The notes beneath the pieces were generated by a model, which saw nothing but the letters and a program-made list of their open reading frames with translations, searched no databases and was not told where the DNA came from. A stretch of 64,000 nucleotides of DNA from Streptomyces sp. NBC_01306 (GTDB lineage: Bacteria > Actinomycetota > Actinomycetes > Streptomycetales > Streptomycetaceae), in the NCBI RefSeq assembly GCF_026340465.1, contig NZ_JAPEPC010000001.1:1925501-1989500 (forward strand). The letters run 5' to 3'. The translations under genes were made by a program, and so were the position numbers. Of this stretch, positions 62,005 to 64,000 are shown piece after piece (position 1 is the first letter of the stretch; every line of letters begins with the position of its first letter).

Positions 62005-63576
62005 ATGTCTGATCTTCCCCGGAAAGCGGTCACACGTACCGCCAAGCTGGCGGCACTCCCACTCGGTTTCGCCGGCCGCGCCACCTGGGGCCTGGGCAAG
62101 CGCATCGGCGGCAGATCCGCGGAGATCGTGGCACGCGAGGTGCAGCAGCGCACGGCCGAGCAGCTCTTCAAGGTCCTGGGCGAGCTGAAGGGCGGGGCCA
62201 TGAAAATGGGGCAGGCCCTCTCGGTCTTCGAATCCGCCCTTCCCGAGGAGGTCGCGGGGCCCTACCGGGCGGCGCTGACCAAGCTCCAGGAATCCGCCCC
62301 TCCCATGCCGGTGCAGACGGTACATGCCGTGCTGGAGGCTCAGCTGGGGACGGAGTGGCGCGAGCTGTTCGTCGATTTCGACGACAAGCCGTCCGCCGCC
62401 GCGTCCATCGGTCAGGTGCACCGGGCGGTGTGGCACGACGGGCGCCGGGTGGCGGTCAAGGTGCAGTATCCGGGGGCCGGTGAGGCCCTGCTGTCGGATC
62501 TCACCCAGCTGAGCCGCTTCGCCCGGCTGCTCGGGCCGCTGATTCCCGGCATGGACATCAAGCCGCTCATCGCCGAACTGCGCGACCGGGTGTCGGAGGA
62601 GCTGGACTACGAACTGGAGGCGGAGGCTCAGCGGGAGCACGCGGAGGAGTTCGCCGGGGATCCGGATGTGGTGGTGCCCGATGTGGTGCACCAGAGCGAC
62701 CAGGTGCTGGTGACCGAGTGGATCGACGGAACCCCGTTGGCCGACGTGATCTCGGACGGCACGGACGAACAGCGGGACCGGGCCGGGCAGCTGCTCGCGC
62801 GGTTCCTCTTCTCGGGCCCGGCCCGCACGGGACTGCTGCATGCCGACCCGCATCCGGGCAACTTCCGGCTGCTGCCCGCAGAGGAGGACGGGACCGATAG
62901 GGAGGGGACCGATGAGGACGCGAGCACCGAGGACGGCGCTGAGGACGACGGCACTGTAGAGGGGGCCTCGGCGCAGTGGCGGCTGGGGGTGCTCGACTTC
63001 GGGACGGTGGACCGGCTGCCGGGCGGGCTCCCCGCCACGATCGGTCACGCCCTGCGGATGACCATCGAGGGTGAGGCCTCCGCCGTCTACGAGATGCTCT
63101 GCGATGAGGGGTTCGTCAAGGAGTCCATCGATCTCGATCCGGAGGCGGTGCTGGAGTATCTGGTACCGATCATCGAGCCGGTGCAGGCAGACGAGTTCAC
63201 GTTCAGCCGGGGGTGGATGCGGGCGCAGGCGGCGAGGATCGCCGATCCCCGCTCCCCCGCCCACCAGTTGGGCAAGCAGCTCAATCTGCCGCCGTCCTAT
63301 CTGCTGATCCACCGGGTGACACTGAGCACCATCGGGGTGCTCTGCCAGCTGGGTGCGACCGTGCGGCTCCGGGACGAACTCGAAGCCTGGATGCCCGGGT
63401 TCCTGCCGGAGACCACCGAAGCCGAGTTCCCGGACCAGGCCACACGCCAACTCCCTGAACAGGTCAAGGAACAGGCCAAGGAACAAGTCGGGGAGCAAGT
63501 CGGGGAACACGTCGAGGAACGCGTCACGGACGAAGTCCCGGAGGAGGAACTGCCTCCCGCCCAGGCGCGTGCCTGA
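62005..63576 (+). CDS. ABC1/UbiB/AarF family atypical kinase
   Basis: A 523-residue UbiB-type protein kinase-like protein. Seen: the KxGQ element KGGAMKMGQ at 62-70, the Ala-rich loop AAAS at 131-134 with IGQVH, the ATP-binding Lys in VAVKV at 149-153, HADPHPGN at 279-286 and the DFG at 331-333. An acidic insert of about 32 residues (292-323) separates the catalytic loop from DFG. Near the C-terminus seven 4-residue units EQVK/EQAK/EQVG... occupy 485-512. Family members support isoprenoid quinone or lipid metabolism. ATG 62005 follows GGAGGGG. Confidence 0.92.
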   Translation: MSDLPRKAVTRTAKLAALPLGFAGRATWGLGKRIGGRSAEIVAREVQQRTAEQLFKVLGELKGGAMKMGQALSVFESALPEEVAGPYRAALTKLQESAPPMPVQTVHAVLEAQLGTEWRELFVDFDDKPSAAASIGQVHRAVWHDGRRVAVKVQYPGAGEALLSDLTQLSRFARLLGPLIPGMDIKPLIAELRDRVSEELDYELEAEAQREHAEEFAGDPDVVVPDVVHQSDQVLVTEWIDGTPLADVISDGTDEQRDRAGQLLARFLFSGPARTGLLHADPHPGNFRLLPAEEDGTDREGTDEDASTEDGAEDDGTVEGASAQWRLGVLDFGTVDRLPGGLPATIGHALRMTIEGEASAVYEMLCDEGFVKESIDLDPEAVLEYLVPIIEPVQADEFTFSRGWMRAQAARIADPRSPAHQLGKQLNLPPSYLLIHRVTLSTIGVLCQLGATVRLRDELEAWMPGFLPETTEAEFPDQATRQLPEQVKEQAKEQVGEQVGEHVEERVTDEVPEEELPPAQARA

Positions 63577-63620
63577 CCGGACCGGTTCTGGTGACTGCGG
63601 GACATGCCCGGGGACATGCC

Positions 63621-63649
63621 CGGGGGCCGGTCGCTCCGACCGGCCCCCG
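63621..63649 (+). terminator. Terminator after the ABC1 kinase gene
   Basis: A 13-bp stem (63621-63633 with 63637-63649), short loop CTC (or effectively a few bases larger). Confidence 0.85.
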
Positions 63650-63678
63650 ATGTCCTCCGCGCTTTCCGCGCATCCTCC

Positions 63679-63710
63679 GTGCTGCTGATGTGCTGCTGAT
63701 GTGCTGCTGA
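63679..63710. repeat. 11-bp tandem repeat, three copies
   Basis: GTGCTGCTGAT occurs at 63679, 63690 and 63701 (last copy ending GAG). It lies in the gap between converging genes. Confidence 0.85.
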
Positions 63711-63755
63711 GCTTGCCCAACTGCCCTGCTGCTCTGTTCCTTCTTCACCGCTGCG

Positions 63756-63789
63756 TGACCGCTGTTACTGCATGACCGCTGTTACTGCA
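63756..63789. repeat. 17-bp tandem duplication over a stop codon
   Basis: TGACCGCTGTTACTGCA stands twice, at 63756-63772 and 63773-63789. On the minus strand it duplicates the last codons Met-Gln-stop of the small Arg-rich gene. Confidence 0.9.
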
Positions 63790-64000
63790 TGACGGCCATG
63801 GCGAGCGCACGGCGGGCGCGCAACGACACGCGCTCGGCGCGGCGTTGCATACGGCGGGCGGCCATCAGGCGCAGGGCCTGACGCTCGACGTCGGCCTCCC
63901 TGCGGCGCTCGTGCATATGAGCACGAGCCATGGCTTCTGGGATGAGTTGCATCTCACGGGTCCTGTTCTGACGCGACGCGGTCGCGCCGATGGTGGTGAC
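63782..64000 (-). CDS. Small Arg-rich protein, 5' end beyond the window
   Basis: The visible frame codes 72 residues ending ...RRALAMAVMQ; an internal Met at 63952 would give 56 residues (MQLIPEAMARAHMHERRREA...). The codons upstream of that Met, up to the edge, keep strong third-position GC (14 of 16) and no ribosome-binding site precedes it, so the true start is likely at or beyond the edge. The protein is helical, with about a third Arg, and may bind nucleic acid. Family not recognised; location near wblC in other streptomycetes is from memory. Confidence 0.6.
   Translation of the reverse strand, partial: VTTIGATASRQNRTREMQLIPEAMARAHMHERRREADVERQALRLMAARRMQRRAERVSLRARRALAMAVMQ

Noticed and set aside
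61564..63720. 718-codon minus-strand frame opposite the E1-like and ABC1 genes
   Set aside because: Antisense shadow; the plus strand has the conserved kinase motifs.
1..64000. CRISPR arrays, insertion sequences, prophage or attachment sites
   Set aside because: No spaced identical repeats, transposase or integrase genes were seen. The two 90-base tRNA blocks could recombine but show no integrated element.

Overview
The window is chromosomal DNA of a high-GC actinomycete, almost certainly a Streptomyces. Supporting evidence: extreme GC bias at third codon positions, a DasR/dasABC chitobiose locus with dre operators, a sigR-rsrA pair with a perfect sigma-R promoter, a WhiB-like regulator, a nrdAB operon behind a B12 riboswitch, and tRNA genes without encoded CCA. 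Gene order resembles the S. coelicolor core region from wblE (about SCO5240) down to the wblC neighbourhood (about SCO5190), read right to left; those locus numbers are from memory. I saw no rRNA, CRISPR array, insertion sequence or prophage.

Layout. 0-3.4 kb: lipid kinase, wblE and a PdtaS-like histidine kinase, with a 30-bp perfect hairpin between the last two. 3.8-10.5 kb: the aminosugar block, with nagB and dasD convergent on one terminator, dasABC on the minus strand, dasR divergent, and dre sites before nagB and between dasA and dasR. 10.7-12.6 kb: DUF3311 protein plus MctP-type permease. 12.7-16.4 kb: B12 riboswitch, nrdA and nrdB. 16.4-19.3 kb: a local insertion relative to the S. coelicolor nrdABS order (gene remnant, MFS exporter with divergent MarR regulator, small membrane protein). 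19.4-25.1 kb: AraC/DJ-1 regulator (candidate nrdS), peptide deformylase, TPR protein, and an overlapping HD/HD-GYP membrane pair. 25.1-31.4 kb: rsrA-sigR, alpha/beta hydrolase, SRAP protein, M50 peptidase, aroA-rsgA and a guanidinium-type SMR exporter.

31.4-37.5 kb: a peptide ABC importer with both ATPases fused, transcribed away from its binding protein. 37.5-41.8 kb: TetR regulator, HisN-type phosphatase, CBS protein, catalase with a divergent Fur/PerR-type regulator. 41.9-44.8 kb: a sulfonate/nitrate-type ABC importer. 44.9-47.2 kb: two identical initiator tRNA genes flanking a Sel1-repeat protein. 47.3-56.5 kb: UPF0182 membrane protein, PPA1309 protein, PDZ-Lon protease, moaE, SDR epimerase, DUF2342 metalloprotease and a Nudix hydrolase. 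56.6-60 kb: a three-gene AIM24 cluster including a TerD-AIM24 fusion. 60-64 kb: YgjP-type metallopeptidase, an orphan E1/ThiF-like protein, an ABC1/UbiB kinase, and an Arg-rich small protein running off the right edge.

The window is mostly conserved Streptomyces core. The less described parts are the TerD/AIM24 trio, the orphan E1-like protein, the paired intact/degenerate HD-GYP proteins, and several unassigned operators and hairpins. All gene names rest on motif and context recognition; no database search was run.
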